Shown here: positions 10,982 through 21,359 of the stretch, piece by piece
Layout of the letters: every line of letters starts with the position of its first letter
How positions within the stretch are numbered: the first letter of the stretch is position 1
Source of the DNA: Phlebotomus papatasi
Lineage: Eukaryota > Arthropoda > Insecta > Diptera > Psychodidae
Direction of reading: 5' to 3'
DNA length: 64,000 nucleotides
Assembly: GCF_024763615.1 (NCBI RefSeq)
Contig: NC_077223.1
Coordinates: forward strand, 5,952,001 to 6,016,000
Position numbers and translations under genes: made by a program
The notes under the pieces: generated by a model
Told to the model about the DNA's origin: nothing
Seen by the model: only the letters and a program-made list of their open reading frames with translations
The model's database searches: none

Positions 10982-11424
10982 TTTCATGTTAATTTGCATA
11001 TTTGCATTTTTACATATTTTTTTGCATATTTACGAATTTTGTTTAAAAAAAAAATTTCTTGTAAAATGAAAATTATATAACTTCTATCACTGTATGTAAA
11101 AAAAATTTATGTATTTAAATTTATAAATTTAGGTAATATTTATTAGGTATCTTAAGATACGCCGACTTATATATTTTCTGCTTCATATATCGATCTCTAT
11201 ACTTTTTATAAACATACCATTCCTTCATAGTATTGCGAAATTCTATTTAAAAAAAATTGATTTTATGCGCTCCAGGGGCTCCAGGGACTGAATTCGAGAT
11301 ATTCTTCTCAAATTTTATTTATAATGAGATAATATATTGAATATCACATGAAAATAATTTAAAATGGCTAAAAATAATATTTTGTATCACAATTTGAACA
11401 CTTTCATTGAAAATCAACTGCAAT
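10982..11424. other. AT-rich interior of the hAT element
   Basis: Contains repeated TTTGCATATT words like those near the right end of the hAT element (17170-17250). No gene or further boundary seen. Confidence 0.4.
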
Positions 11425-12338
11425 AATGCCCAAAATGGCAAAAAGCTATCTCACTCGAGATAGCTTTTTGCTTCCGGAAAATTCCGAAAATTTTATTTGG
11501 AGTGTTTTTAATCAAATAATATATGAAAAAACATGTGAGATCTCCTGTAGTGATCAAAACATTGATTTTAAAAGCAAATTTGAAATCGAATAATAATACT
11601 ATAATAATTCTGAAAGTATTAGTGTTTCTGGATTGAATTAAATATTTATCAATAACATTTAAGAAGAGGTTTAAAAGTTTAAATGATTGGAAAGGCATAT
11701 TCAAAATATATCTTTTTCAATAAATCCCATTATTGAAAAATGTAAATAATATAATAATTTAGATAAGAAAATACAAAGAATAATAAGAACTGTCGAAGTT
11801 CACTGATGAAAATTACAACCAGAAACTATATTAAACTGCCTTTTCGGATATAAAATATTACTTCAATATTTTTTATTATTTACTTTTTTTGGAAATAAAA
11901 TTCTAAAATATTTTACAATCTTCTTGTTTTTTTTTAAACAATTTGTATTCAATTATTATACAATTAGCTAATCTTTGTAAACATCTCTGTTCCGAATGGA
12001 TTGACTGCTTGGTCTGCCAGGAATATTTTATACATTTTCTTCTAACACTTTATAAAATTTTAAATTATCAGCACTACAATCAAACGAAAATTAATCAATA
12101 GATCCTATCAGCAAAGATATCCAAAGCCAGTCGTTGATTTATCCACTTTAATTGGTGGTTTTTGACGAGATATTTACGCTATAACAACGTTTCTAATCAT
12201 TTTTCTAGATATTTTAAAAGATTTTCCATGAAATTTATTAATAGATAATATTTCTAATATCATTGTGGTCTATTAAAGCCACTTTAATAATATAAAGTAC
12301 GTAAAATATCTTCTAAATACACATTCCGTTATTTATAT

Positions 12339-12507
12339 AGTTCAATATGGGAATTTCCATCCGGAATTCCCGTCCGGAATGAAATATTTCGTGAGAATTC
12401 CCGTGGGAATTCCGTCTGTTTACACGGTTACCGTGTAAACAGACGGAATTCCCATGAGATTTTCCATTCCTGATGGGAATTCCGGATGGAAATTCCCATA
12501 TTGAACT
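12339..12507. repeat. 169-bp near-perfect palindrome
   Basis: Left arm AGTTCAATATGGGAATTTCC…, right arm …GGAAATTCCCATATTGAACT, centred on ACACGGTTACCGTGT at about 12430. A diverged half copy (GTGGGAATTCTGTCTGTTTG) sits near 14446, suggesting a small palindromic MITE family. No target duplication identified. Confidence 0.7.
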
Positions 12508-12834
12508 GTCAAATTTTTACCATCCGCCTATGCGCCTCTAGTTGATTTCAAGCGCAACACAAAAATGCTCCGAAGATTTGAATTTCAAAATGTGTTTTTC
12601 CGAATATAAATAACGGAATATTATATCTGGAAGGTCTGGAAGATATTTTCAGCTACTTTATTTTATTAAAATGGCTCTATTATATTACGTTTTGTCTTTT
12701 ATACTCAATTATTTATATGACAAAGTCTTTGGAATAATGCAACAAATTAGCTGTAGTTTTATTGTTCTAAAGTGCATTAAAGAGCTGCAGATAGTTGTTC
12801 ATGTTATTTGGTGGTCAGTCGAACAAGAGTCAGG

Positions 12835-13841
12835 ATGGACATCATGGAGAAAAATTTGTCAGCAAAGGTGAGAAAATATTATATATTATGAATAAAACTA
12901 TTGCATTCATTTAGAAAAGGTTACTGAAGAATCCTAATTTAATTTTTCGTCTCACAGGAATCTGAGATTGAGCTTATTATAAGCGCAAAGAGAGAAAATC
13001 CAGCGTTATACGATAGCACGCTGAAAGATTACAGGATGAAATATCCTGAGAGCATCAAGAAAGTGGTAAGGAAGCTGGATATCTTTGGTGAGTAAAAAAT
13101 TGGATATCATTGTATTTATTTGAGTATTCTACTTGTTTCGTATGTTATAAATTTATTGTTATTTTTTTTTTAGAAAATAAAGTAAAAGATAGCATACGGT
13201 ATTTGAAAAAAAAAATTCGTGAGGAATATCACAAGTTGAGGACTGCTGGTGGAGTAAAAGGAAGAAGTGGTGATGGTGCCCCGGAAACAGATGATGAATC
13301 GTATAATGGAAGTGGATGGAAGTGGTTCCAATACTGCGATTTTTTGGAAAAGGTGACTGAAATAAAAGGAATGAGAAATTCCCAGACCTTTCAGAAAAGA
13401 CTTATCAGGAATAGAGATATCGAAAACAGAGGCCAGGAAATTACATTTTCTCATCCACAACAAAGTGCAGCACAACTGCTTTTAAGTTCCCGGAAGCCAC
13501 TTCAACTCTCTCAGCCGTCTTCATCTCATCATTCACGAAATCCTGACAGCAATTCTTCAGCCATCCTGTCAGAACAAACGAAAATGCAAAGTTCTGGGAC
13601 AAATGAGTCACAAGAACCTCAACACGAATATTCCCAGTCAGAGTTTGCTACTACTATTGTACAAGCTGTAATTCTTCTCCACAATTTTATAAGAAAGACC
13701 AGTGAAAGTAACGATCTAACTTTTGAAAATGTACTTAAAGTTGATGTCTTAGGAGGAAATGATAGACTTATGCCCGGTAGACCAAGCAGCGAAGCTAAAT
13801 TAAACAGAGATAGATACAAGGATTATTTGTATAATAATTAA
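12835..13841 (+). CDS. three-exon gene: MADF domain with PIF/Harbinger-like C-terminus
   Basis: Predicted exons 12835-12867, 12958-13087 and 13174-13841, joined at GT-AG sites in phases 0 and 1, give 831 nt (276 residues plus stop). Residues about 14-110 look like a MADF DNA-binding domain: ELIISAKRENPALYDSTLKDY, then IRYLKKKIREEYHKLR and SGWKWFQYCDFLEKV. A low-complexity Ser/Gln region follows. Residues about 210-275 (VQAVILLHNFIRKTSES … RYKDYLYNN) resemble the C-terminal end of PIF/Harbinger DDE nucleases (the LHNFL/R block), but the catalytic DDE part is absent. Autonomous Harbinger elements often pair a nuclease with a Myb/MADF-like DNA-binding partner, so this may be a collapsed fusion of the two genes. 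Frame and splice sites are seen; the domain names are my recognition; the start ATG is a choice among few candidates. Confidence 0.6.
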
Positions 13842-13924
13842 ATTCAAATTATTCCAAAAAATTTTTGAACTCTATTTTCAATGAATTGAACGATAAAGAA
13901 TATTTATGTTTTATTTCGAAGTAA

Positions 13925-14070
13925 TGACCAACGCACAATAAGTTTTGTTTAGTAAACATATTTTTGAAATTTTTATGAGAGTGAGTGAGATCTAGATCTA
14001 GCCATCTCCCTCATTCCTATTGAAAATTTTGAAAACATGTTTACAAACAAAAGTTATTGTGCGCTGGGCA
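13925..14070. mobile_element. 146-bp palindromic PIF/Harbinger-type MITE (copy 1)
   Basis: TIRs TGACCAACGCACAATAAG and CTTTTGTTTGTAAACATG words inverted at the other end (…GTTATTGTGCGCTGGGCA), flanked by 3-bp TAA (13922-13924, 14071-14073). A second copy of exactly the same length lies at 58228-58373. The centre carries AGATCTAGATCT. Confidence 0.82.
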
Positions 14071-14310
14071 TAATATTTTATAGCAACCTAAATATTTAAT
14101 TCAATCCAGAAACACTAATACTTTCAACATTATTATATAGTGTTATTATTCGGTTTCAAATTTGCTTTCAAAATCAATTTTTCGATCACTACAGTAGATC
14201 TTACAGGTTTATATGTATACTATTTGCTTAAAAACACTCCAAATTAAATTTTCGGAATCTTCCGAAAGCAAAAAGCTATCTCGAGGGAGATAGCTTTTTG
14301 CCATTTTCAG

Positions 14311-15525
14311 AAAATTGAATATTTCACCCTCCAACGGAAAATCACCATTTGAAATTCAAAATATTTCAACACATTCGGGCAGTTTCGTGCACTTTTGCAG
14401 AGGGCGCCTGTATAGCAAATTTACCATTTACTCGTGGGAATTCTCGTGGGAATTCTGTCTGTTTGCACGGTTAAATTGAAATCGCTATTTTTCGCGATTT
14501 ATGAAATAAATAAGCCGCAAAGTTACTTGTATTTTTACTGCTGCAACGTATAGAGTCGAAAAATAATAATTATTCGTTTTGAATTTACGATTTTGAGTAT
14601 TTTTTAGAGCAATATTTTAAGCAAGTGCATCGAATCCAATATTTCTTATCCAATATACTTAAGTGTCATGAAATTTTCAGCAAGCAAAATGTACCTATTT
14701 GGATAAATACTTTGTCTATTGAATATTTAATAACTCTTGTGGAATACATAAAATTTGTATTTTGTTAATTAATATTTCATTTTATAATATATTTATATAA
14801 AAATGAGGCATGGCGAGAAGTGGTAATAGTCTGGAATTGATTTTACCACCTGTCGCCATCTCTTTTCAATAGGCGACGCTAACTTCACTTCGTAGATTCT
14901 CAGTTGTCAAATCTGGATTGTTTACGTTATGCAATAGTCCAATATTTTGTTTTTTTTTTCAATTAAAAGCGATGAAAAATCATTTAAAATGAGTAATAAT
15001 AGGATGATCATGAGGAAAGAGAAATATTCAATTTAATCTTTGTATAATATTGCCTAAAATAATTGAGTTTGAACCTTTCCAAGTGGATGGCGAGAAGTGG
15101 TTACAGAACTGGCGAAAAGTGGTAAAAAGTGGCGACGAAGTGGTTATTTGTGCATTGTTAATAAAAATCAATTTTTTAAGTAGTCCAATGTTAAATTGGA
15201 GGACTATTGTTTTCATGAATCTGCAGCCAATACTATTAAGTAACCTTGTGTCAAATTTGAGTTATCTTGTACTAAGGGTTCAAAGATTATAGTGAAATTA
15301 ATTCCCGTTTTTCCTAAACATAGCGATAAGTGGTTACTCCACCCTATGTTTTTTACATTTGACGTTGAAAAATTATTAGAAGGAATGAACTGACCACTGA
15401 CGAAACGCGAGACCTCCAATGAATTTTTTCACGTTATATGGGCTGTCCGTGAGTGGTGAGAGCAAAGAAGGCACGAATTTCGCGAGACCATAATTCGGGC
15501 TGCAATGGGAGACCCTAATTGGGGC
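14311..15525. other. noncoding hAT interior with repeat remnants
   Basis: AT-rich. GGCGAGAAGTGG, GGCGAAAAGTGG and GCGATAAGTGG words recur at 14812-15330, recalling the cgccac/gtggcg words of the elements at 31186 and 61946. The sequence CACCCTATG near 15340 may be a relic TIR. No gene is supported. Confidence 0.35.
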
Positions 15526-15526
15526 A

Positions 15527-15785
15527 CTCAATGGGTCAAGTGGTAGAGCATTAGCTCTGTGATGCAAGTGTCCCGGGTTCGAATCCCCTTTAGGTCACCA
15601 GGAATTTTTCTGGCGTTAAAGGTGTTCGGATTGCATCCAGTGAACTTTACTGCACTTGATTCCACGGGGCATGGGGCTGACAACCTCATCCTGTATAAGA
15701 AAAAATAATAATGCATGTCTAGAAATCCCCTTGCGGGAACGTCTAGTTCCTTCATGGAATGTTGTACCAGCATTATTATTATTAT
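15527..15785 (+). mobile_element. tRNA-derived SINE
   Basis: The head contains a pol III A-box-like region (GTCAAGTGGTAGAGCATTAG) and a strong B box (GGGTTCGAATCCCC), ending like a tRNA in GGTCACCA. The body (GGGGCATGGGGCTGACAACC … GGAATGTTGTACCAGC) ends in an (ATT)n tail at about 15772-15788. Head, unrelated body and simple-repeat tail define a SINE. The cloverleaf arms are degenerate, so it is not a functional tRNA. Confidence 0.8.
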
Positions 15786-15879
15786 ATTAATGAATTGAGG
15801 TCATTGTATAGGGGTGAAATGATGTTCAATCACATTTTCTTTAAATCGTATTCTAAAAGAATAAGAAATCCTTAGATTG

Positions 15880-16312
15880 GTACTTCGGAATACGCTTAAA
15901 AACACGAACATCTCAATCATAAAACGGTTAAGATTGCGCTTAAAAATACTCACAGCTCAATCTTAAAACGTTTAATAATGCGCTTTTTAAGGACATTTTT
16001 AACCATTTTACGATTAAGCTATGCGTATTTCTAAGCTCAATCTTAAGCTTTTTATGATTGAGCTGTGCCTGTTTTTAAGCGCTGAACCGTTTAATCTGAA
16101 CCGTTTAACGTATGTGCTTTGCGTGTTTTTAAGCGTAATCTTAACCTTTTATGTTTAGGCTGATGTGGGTGTTTTTAGACGCATTCCCAACAGTTTTACT
16201 ACAGAGCTGTGCCTTTATCTAATCGGAATCTTAACCATTTTACGATTGAGCTGTGCGTGATTTTAAGCGCAATCTAAACCATTTTAGATTGAGCTGCGTT
16301 GAGCTGGTAGTT
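15880..16312. repeat. array of degenerate ~60-bp repeats
   Basis: Words such as ATTGAGCTGTGCGTG, TTTTTAAGCGCAATCTTAA and AACCATTTTACGATT recur six or seven times at about 55-65 base spacing, some inverted. A decayed minisatellite; no gene. Confidence 0.6.
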
Positions 16313-17240
16313 CATGCTGAGGCACTTAGGATTTGATGTACAATTTATGCTTTAGGTGTGCGCGTTTTCTAAAATCAATATGTGGAAATTTCAGCTTATG
16401 TGTTCTGTGTCTAAAGCTAACCGGAAAAGTTTTTATTATTAATACTGCTAAGTTTCTAAAATTAAGTTTTAAGTTTCTAAAATCAATCCAGATAGTTTCT
16501 TGATTTGATTATTTAAAATTTTTATAAACAATCTTACAATTTCTAAAAATCAATCCCAAATATACTAAACTCAGGCTGCACTTATAGATAGCTTTAAGTA
16601 ATGCTTTCTTATATAAGGGAAAGATTTTAATCACAAAAATATCATAAAAAGTAAAATATCAATTGTCACATTCATCAAAGGAAGTAAAATATTACAAAGC
16701 ATATTTTTATGTTTCAAAAACTTACTGAAATAAGATTGCATTGTTATTAAACGTTGAATTCAACTACTTCAAAATTAACAGACATTGTTTCATTTCTTTT
16801 TAAATTTATTATTGGTTCAAAATTAAAGGATACTCAATTTATTTTAAACAAATCCAAAATCTTAATCTAGAAAGCAAGTTGTGAGATAATCGCGCTTGAA
16901 GTTTCCTTAAAGTTATCTTGTCGTACTGCGTGTTCGATTTACCACAGCTGTAATTTTGTATATTTTTCAGAAATATTGCTTTGGGCAATAAGATTTTAAG
17001 TGCATTTTTAACGACTACTAATATTAAGCAACTCAAAAATTGTTTTTCAAAATACAATACGCGAAATGATTACTGAAGACAGATCCTAATGAAAAGTAAA
17101 CTTACAATAGTTAAAAGTTTTTTTTAATTGCTACAAAATACACTTATTTGGGTTAAAAAATAAATTAAATAAATGCATATTTTTCTTGCATATTCTATGA
17201 TTTTTCGTGCATTTTTATGTCGCATATTTTGAATATATTT
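16313..17240. other. AT-rich noncoding DNA near the right end of the hAT element
   Basis: No credible coding frame. The last 100 bases carry repeated TGCATATTTT words as expected for subterminal hAT repeats. Confidence 0.4.
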
Positions 17241-17270
17241 TTGCATATTTTGGCCAGCTCTAGTCATCTC

Positions 17271-17395
17271 CTTCTGGCAGATGATTTGGTTGTTTTTGTA
17301 AATAATGTGGTTAGGTCGGAGGTAATGGTAATGTAAAATTCACTCTTCATATTAGAGGAGTCCTATTGAAACAAGTGGAAAAGTTCAAGTATCTC
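17271..17395 (+). pseudogene. non-LTR reverse transcriptase pseudogene, fragment 2
   Basis: Continues fragment 1 in frame after removal of the hAT element: LLADDLVVFVNN (RT catalytic LADD), a decayed stretch with a stop and a frameshift, then LHIRGVLLKQVEKFKYLGVD. It is broken again by the element at 17396. Confidence 0.82.
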
Positions 17396-18063
17396 GGGGT
17401 GGATTATGTAAGTAAGTGAACCCGGTGAACGATTCACTTGACAGGTCAAAGTGAACGCGTTTCACTAGTGAACCGCTAAAATGCGATTATGAAGGCGGCG
17501 GTGAACGATTCAGTTCACTCAGTTTTTTGAGGTTAGATTTTTCACCGTCATTTGATGGGGTGAAACTGGAAGTGAATGCAATTTTTAGGACGAAAAATAC
17601 ATTGAAGAACCGGAAGTAAGGCTTTTTCACAGAACTAGTTTATAATGCGACTCGAAATCATTGAGTTTATGAACTCAACTATAAACTATAACGAAACACT
17701 GTTTTCGTGGCACGTACAGAGTATTCACTTCCGGACAAATCGAAAAGATTGACAAAATTTCTCACTCACGTTAACAGACGCTGCTCTCAGGTTTGTACAC
17801 ATTTTGTATTATTTTAACACTAATTTTAGTCCATTTTTGCTAAAATATCGCGGAAAACTTAGAAATTTGTGAAAAACTACATGACCACTGAACAAAAACA
17901 ATGAAATTTGACGTCTTCGAATTCACTCTAGCAGTTTTTCACCGCAACTGATTCACTCACTCATTCATAATCACTTTTCTAGCAGTTGTGAACGCGAGCG
18001 GTGAATCGTTCACTTGTGAACGTTTCACCAGTGAACGTTCATGATTTTTACATAATCCACCCC
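17396..18063. mobile_element. TIR element inserted in the RT pseudogene
   Basis: Ends GGGGTGGATTATGTAA and its exact reverse complement. Subterminal GTGAACGATTCACT-type words face inward from both ends (for example AGTGAACG, GTGAATCGTTCACTTG). No coding capacity. The host frame reads FKYLGVD on the left and DAGISSWIQSEGRA on the right, confirming an insertion; the target duplication is not resolved. Confidence 0.7.
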
Positions 18064-18291
18064 AGGACGCAGGAATCTCGTCGTGGATCCAAAGCGAAGG
18101 CCGAGCTTAAGTCGTTCTTCTAAATTTTCGGTTTTATGGTCATGACATTTGGGAAATTACTGAAAGAGTAAGATCTCGAGATGAGGTACCTTCGGGCTGT
18201 TAAGGGAATCATTAAGGGAATGTAGTCGCTCGTGAAGAGCTAAAAGTCGAGGAGTTGCTTCTTCGCATTGACAGATAACAACTTCGATATA
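18064..18291 (+). pseudogene. non-LTR retrotransposon pseudogene, fragment 3
   Basis: Reads DAGISSWIQSEGRA, decayed sequence including RYLRAVKG, then EELKVEELLLRIDRQQLR with one stop. This matches the usual post-RT region of RTE/CR1-like ORF2 proteins (LLLRIERSQLRW). Cut by the MITE at 18292. Confidence 0.72.
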
Positions 18292-18474
18292 CAGTAGTGT
18301 TCCTCAAATTTGAATGTTTGGGGGGTATGGATGACATTTCTCACTACTCAAATTTGAACAATATTTTCAAAAACATAACGGAATTTTTGTAAAATTCCCT
18401 TTTCCTAAATTAAGATAAACAATTTTAAAGAATATATAAATGTAATTTTGAACAGGCATTCGAACATCTTCCTG
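18292..18474. mobile_element. 183-bp TA-flanked MITE
   Basis: Left end CAGTAGTGTTCCTCAAATTT, right end CATTCGAACATCTTCCTG; TA on both sides (18290-18291, 18475-18476). The CAG…CTG ends with TA duplication fit Tc1/mariner (pogo-type) MITEs. It interrupts the retrotransposon pseudogene. Confidence 0.7.
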
Positions 18475-18562
18475 TAGTAGCAGAGGAACGACAAGCGTAG
18501 GGTGTTAACTTGGGTTTTCTAGGCTCCCCACCCCGTTAGGGAAACGCGGTTGAAATTGAAAA
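18475..18562 (+). pseudogene. non-LTR retrotransposon pseudogene, fragment 4
   Basis: Decayed continuation of the ORF2 tail; reads GVNLGFLGSPP and NAVEIEND in the plus orientation. Coding likeness fades after about 18562. Confidence 0.5.
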
Positions 18563-18730
18563 TGATTGAAAGAATGACGAGTCTTTTTCAAAGACATGAT
18601 CAAAAATGCTCATAGTGTATTCTAGATACAGAAACACAGCTTCAAAGTAGGCCCTACTATAGAACATTTTATTGTAACGTTTTGCAAAAGTTTAAAATGG
18701 GCAAAAGCGGCTAAAAGCTTGATGTGGTTT

Positions 18731-19575
18731 ATGGTGCTATTCCAATGAAAAATGAACATAATTTTATCACAACTGTTCTCAAGTGCTTCTACATAATCGA
18801 CATTTCATTGTGTTTGGTATTGTAGTAAGACTATTGAGGCTATTGAGCCTGGAGGAGTTGGAGGGAGGAAGCCCGTCCTGACTGTTAAGGACAAATCGAT
18901 TATCAGTTTGCCTTCAACCGTGAATCTGTGAGGTAGCTCGATTCGTTATATACCGGGAGGCTGAGAAATCACTTCAGAATGTTTCGGTGTGGGTCAGTGA
19001 CATATATAACTACAGTATATATTCCTGTCTTGACTGTTTTGTGGTTTTAGAACATGATAGGACTCGGAAAAATAGTCGTAACAGGAATCAACACATAGAA
19101 AATTCGATAAGGCAGAAACACTTGACAACAGCAAAGTGCTAAGAAAGAGAAAATCTTTCCCTAGAACAGTTAGTTTTAGCACATGACTGTTCTTAAATGC
19201 TTCTGCATTATCGACTTTTTTGTGTTGGTTCGTGTCTGGACTGTTTTCCCTCAGTAGTCGCAGTGTTCTAAAACCACCAAACAGTTGTGACAGGAGCCAA
19301 CACAAAGAAAATTCGATAAGACAGAAGTAGTTGAGAACACTTAAGTGCTAAAAAACAGCAACTCTTTCTCTTTAACAGTTTTTTTTTTTAGAACGTGACT
19401 GTTCCCAAGTGCTTTTGACAGTCCTCGCCTGTATTCGCCAGTCCTCGACGTGGTCCAAAACCACCAAACCAGTCGTGACAGGAACCTACACAAAGACAAA
19501 TCGATTATACAGAAACACTTGAGAACAGTCAAGTGCTTTAAAATATGTCTCATTTTTCATTGAAGTGGCACCATT
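18731..19575. repeat. TIR element with three clustered palindromic units
   Basis: Outer ends ATGGTGCTATTCCAATGAAA and TTTCATTGAAGTGGCACCAT. Inside are three palindromic units (roughly 18970-19155, 19180-19345, 19385-19540) built from GTTCTCAAGTGCTTCT, ATTATCGACTTTTTTGTG and TTGGTTCCTGTC words and their inverses. A fourth unit is at about 42160-42320. No coding. Confidence 0.6.
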
Positions 19576-19655
19576 GTTCCACGGAATTAGTGTAAATTAC
19601 ATTGTATAAGGGAAATTGGGCAATAATGAATCTGTGCTGCTGAGTTTCTTTGCAG

Positions 19656-19947
19656 GATGTATCTGAATATCCAGCCAACAATATCCAACTGGGCTGCGAC
19701 AGGTGATGAATTCTCTCTAATTTTTGAGACCAATCCTCTGGCTGAGTTTGTGGAGTTACCCAGCGATATTGGTAACTTGAGGTACAGCGCAATCCTCTGT
19801 GGTTGCATTCGTGGAGCTCTCGAAATGGTCCAACTCGAGGTGCAAAGCTGGTTTGCCCAGGATCATTTAAAAGGGGACGCCAACACAGAAATCAGGGTGA
19901 AATTTATCAGGCGTCTAGAGGACGCTATTCCAGCAGGTGAAGATTAA
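19656..19947 (+). CDS. TRAPPC3: TRAPPC3 (BET3) last coding exon
   Basis: The exon begins at G19656 after a TTTCTTTGCAG acceptor and ends at TAA 19945-19947. It encodes MYLNIQPTISNWAATGDEFS … NPLAEFVELP … LRYSAILCGCIRGALEMVQL … DHLKGD … IRVKFIRRLED … PAGED, a close match to the C-terminal half (about 97 residues) of TRAPPC3/BET3. That protein is a core subunit of TRAPP complexes that tether ER-derived vesicles at the cis-Golgi and act as Rab1 exchange factor. The first G completes a split codon from an upstream exon. The N-terminal exons are not seen anywhere upstream in the window and may lie left of position 1, past the retroelements. A retained exon of a duplicated or broken copy cannot be excluded, but frame and splice site are intact. 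Confidence 0.9.
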
Positions 19948-20042
19948 ATTCGTCTGTTAGTTTTCTGTAAGGAAAGAAGAAGAATGATGCAAAAACTGCA
20001 ATGTAATGTCATCATAAAATCACAATGAAGAAGGGGATGATT

Positions 20043-20086
20043 AATAAATTGAATTCCACAAGATTATTAACATTCAGAGAAATAAA
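20043..20086 (+). terminator. polyadenylation signals after TRAPPC3
   Basis: AATAAA at 20043-20048 and again at 20081-20086, 96-139 bases after the stop codon, a normal distance for a short insect 3' UTR. Confidence 0.6.
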
Positions 20087-21173
20087 CAATTAAATTACCA
20101 GGCACGAGTCTTTTTTTCTGTGTGGCGTGTTGAATGTGTTCCGATAGGGAAGTTGATACGCCATTGACGCCAATTTAATCAGCACCGAGTGCAAAATATG
20201 GTCGTCAGCAGATGTTAGAGGTAGATAGTGGTGATGCAATTAGCAAACTTACTATATTAGCCACAATCCTTTCAACCATTCACCGGGAAATTGAATTCAA
20301 ATGGAATACTCACGTTATTTCCCAAAAGAAGATAACTTTCCTCTTGAAACTTTTCAATAGACATCATTTGCATGAATGAATTAATTCACTACCTGTTGCT
20401 GCTAAGAACGATTTCAATGGAACTTAATAATTTTGTTCTAATCGTTTTAATATTTGTCTCTCAATCGAACTGAAAAGTTAACATTTAACTTTTCCTAATT
20501 GGTGCTAAATGGTTTATAAATTTGGGATGAAAATGAAGATGGGGTTGAAATTAGAGATGATAGTGAAACCGGTGAAATCACATCACACACAAGAGCATTA
20601 GAGCTTCCTCTGTTGCTTCCTTATATCTTAAAATCTGAAAAGTGCTTAATTTCTGGGTTAAAACTCCTTGCTACATATCTCTGAAATGTTTTGTAGTAGA
20701 GCTCTGCGCGATGCAAAATGGAGCAAATGCGTGCGGCGCGCGAGGTCTATTATTGGGGCCGCCATCGCCTGCACGCGAGAGCACGTTTGTTTCACGCGCG
20801 AGCTAAATATGCCACGGGTTTTCAGGCGATAAATGAGTTACTGTGTCAGTACCATTTAATGAATATAAAGAAGCATTTTAAGAGCTAATACTTCATATTT
20901 ACTCTATCTAAACTATGGCTAGAGGAATTTGGTAATTTTGTTTTGTTTTACTTCCAATTTGTCCTGAAAACTTTATTTTTCAAAATCTCGTTTTTCATAT
21001 ATTTTTGGAAATTTTGTATCTCGTATTGCACAACTATCAAGTAACAAGACTAACCCAATTTTAATTTTTTGTTTGTTAATTTATTATTTAATTTTTAAGC
21101 AGCTTGAAAAAAGTTGTGATAATTTTCTTAATTAATTTTAAAATCTAGGACATTCCTTTGAAATTCAATAGAA
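20087..21173. other. intergenic DNA
   Basis: No coding frame supported. A locally GC-rich patch at 20700-20830 (CGCGCGAG, CACGCGAGAGCACG) stands out from the AT-rich surroundings and might be a promoter or CpG-type element, but nothing decisive is visible. Confidence 0.35.
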
Positions 21174-21359
21174 CACTAAGTACCCATTTATAGCTATGTA
21201 ATACAAATTTGAAGTTGGAATACATCGTAGAAATTGTATTACATCTTTGAAGTTGAAATACAACTTTCTAAATATCATGTCAGTGGATTCCTCATCCCCT
21301 CTCCAGGAATCCCAGATCTCCTGAGACGAAATGTTCAGCTGGACTACTTCCATAACATA

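Larger units (their letters stand above)
11425..14310. mobile_element. inverted-repeat-bounded segment, probable Harbinger-derived element
   Basis: The sequence at about 11428-11650 reappears in reverse at about 14094-14310, including the hairpin GCAAAAAGCTATCTC…GAGATAGC and the words GGAGTGTTTTTA and GTATTAGTGTTTCTGGATTG. The arms are some 220 bases long and moderately diverged. Between them lie a palindromic insert (12339-12507), the MADF/Harbinger-like gene and a Harbinger-type MITE (13925-14070). The outer limits and duplication are unclear; assignment to PIF/Harbinger rests on the gene. Confidence 0.5.
8718..17262. mobile_element. 8.5-kb hAT-like element with 8-bp target duplication
   Basis: Terminal inverted repeats TAGAGCTGGCCAAAATATG at the left and its exact reverse complement at the right. 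Perfect 8-bp direct duplication GTCATCTC at 8710-8717 and 17263-17270, typical of hAT. Removing the insert restores the reverse transcriptase reading frame (MSHL|LLADDLVV), independent proof of the boundaries. No hAT transposase (RNase-H fold or dimerisation motifs) is recognisable, so it looks non-autonomous and was enlarged by later insertions and a Harbinger-like gene. Confidence 0.88.

Noticed and set aside
15527..15600. Functional tRNA gene
   Set aside because: The B box is good but the acceptor, D and anticodon arms do not pair, and a SINE body with an (ATT)n tail follows.
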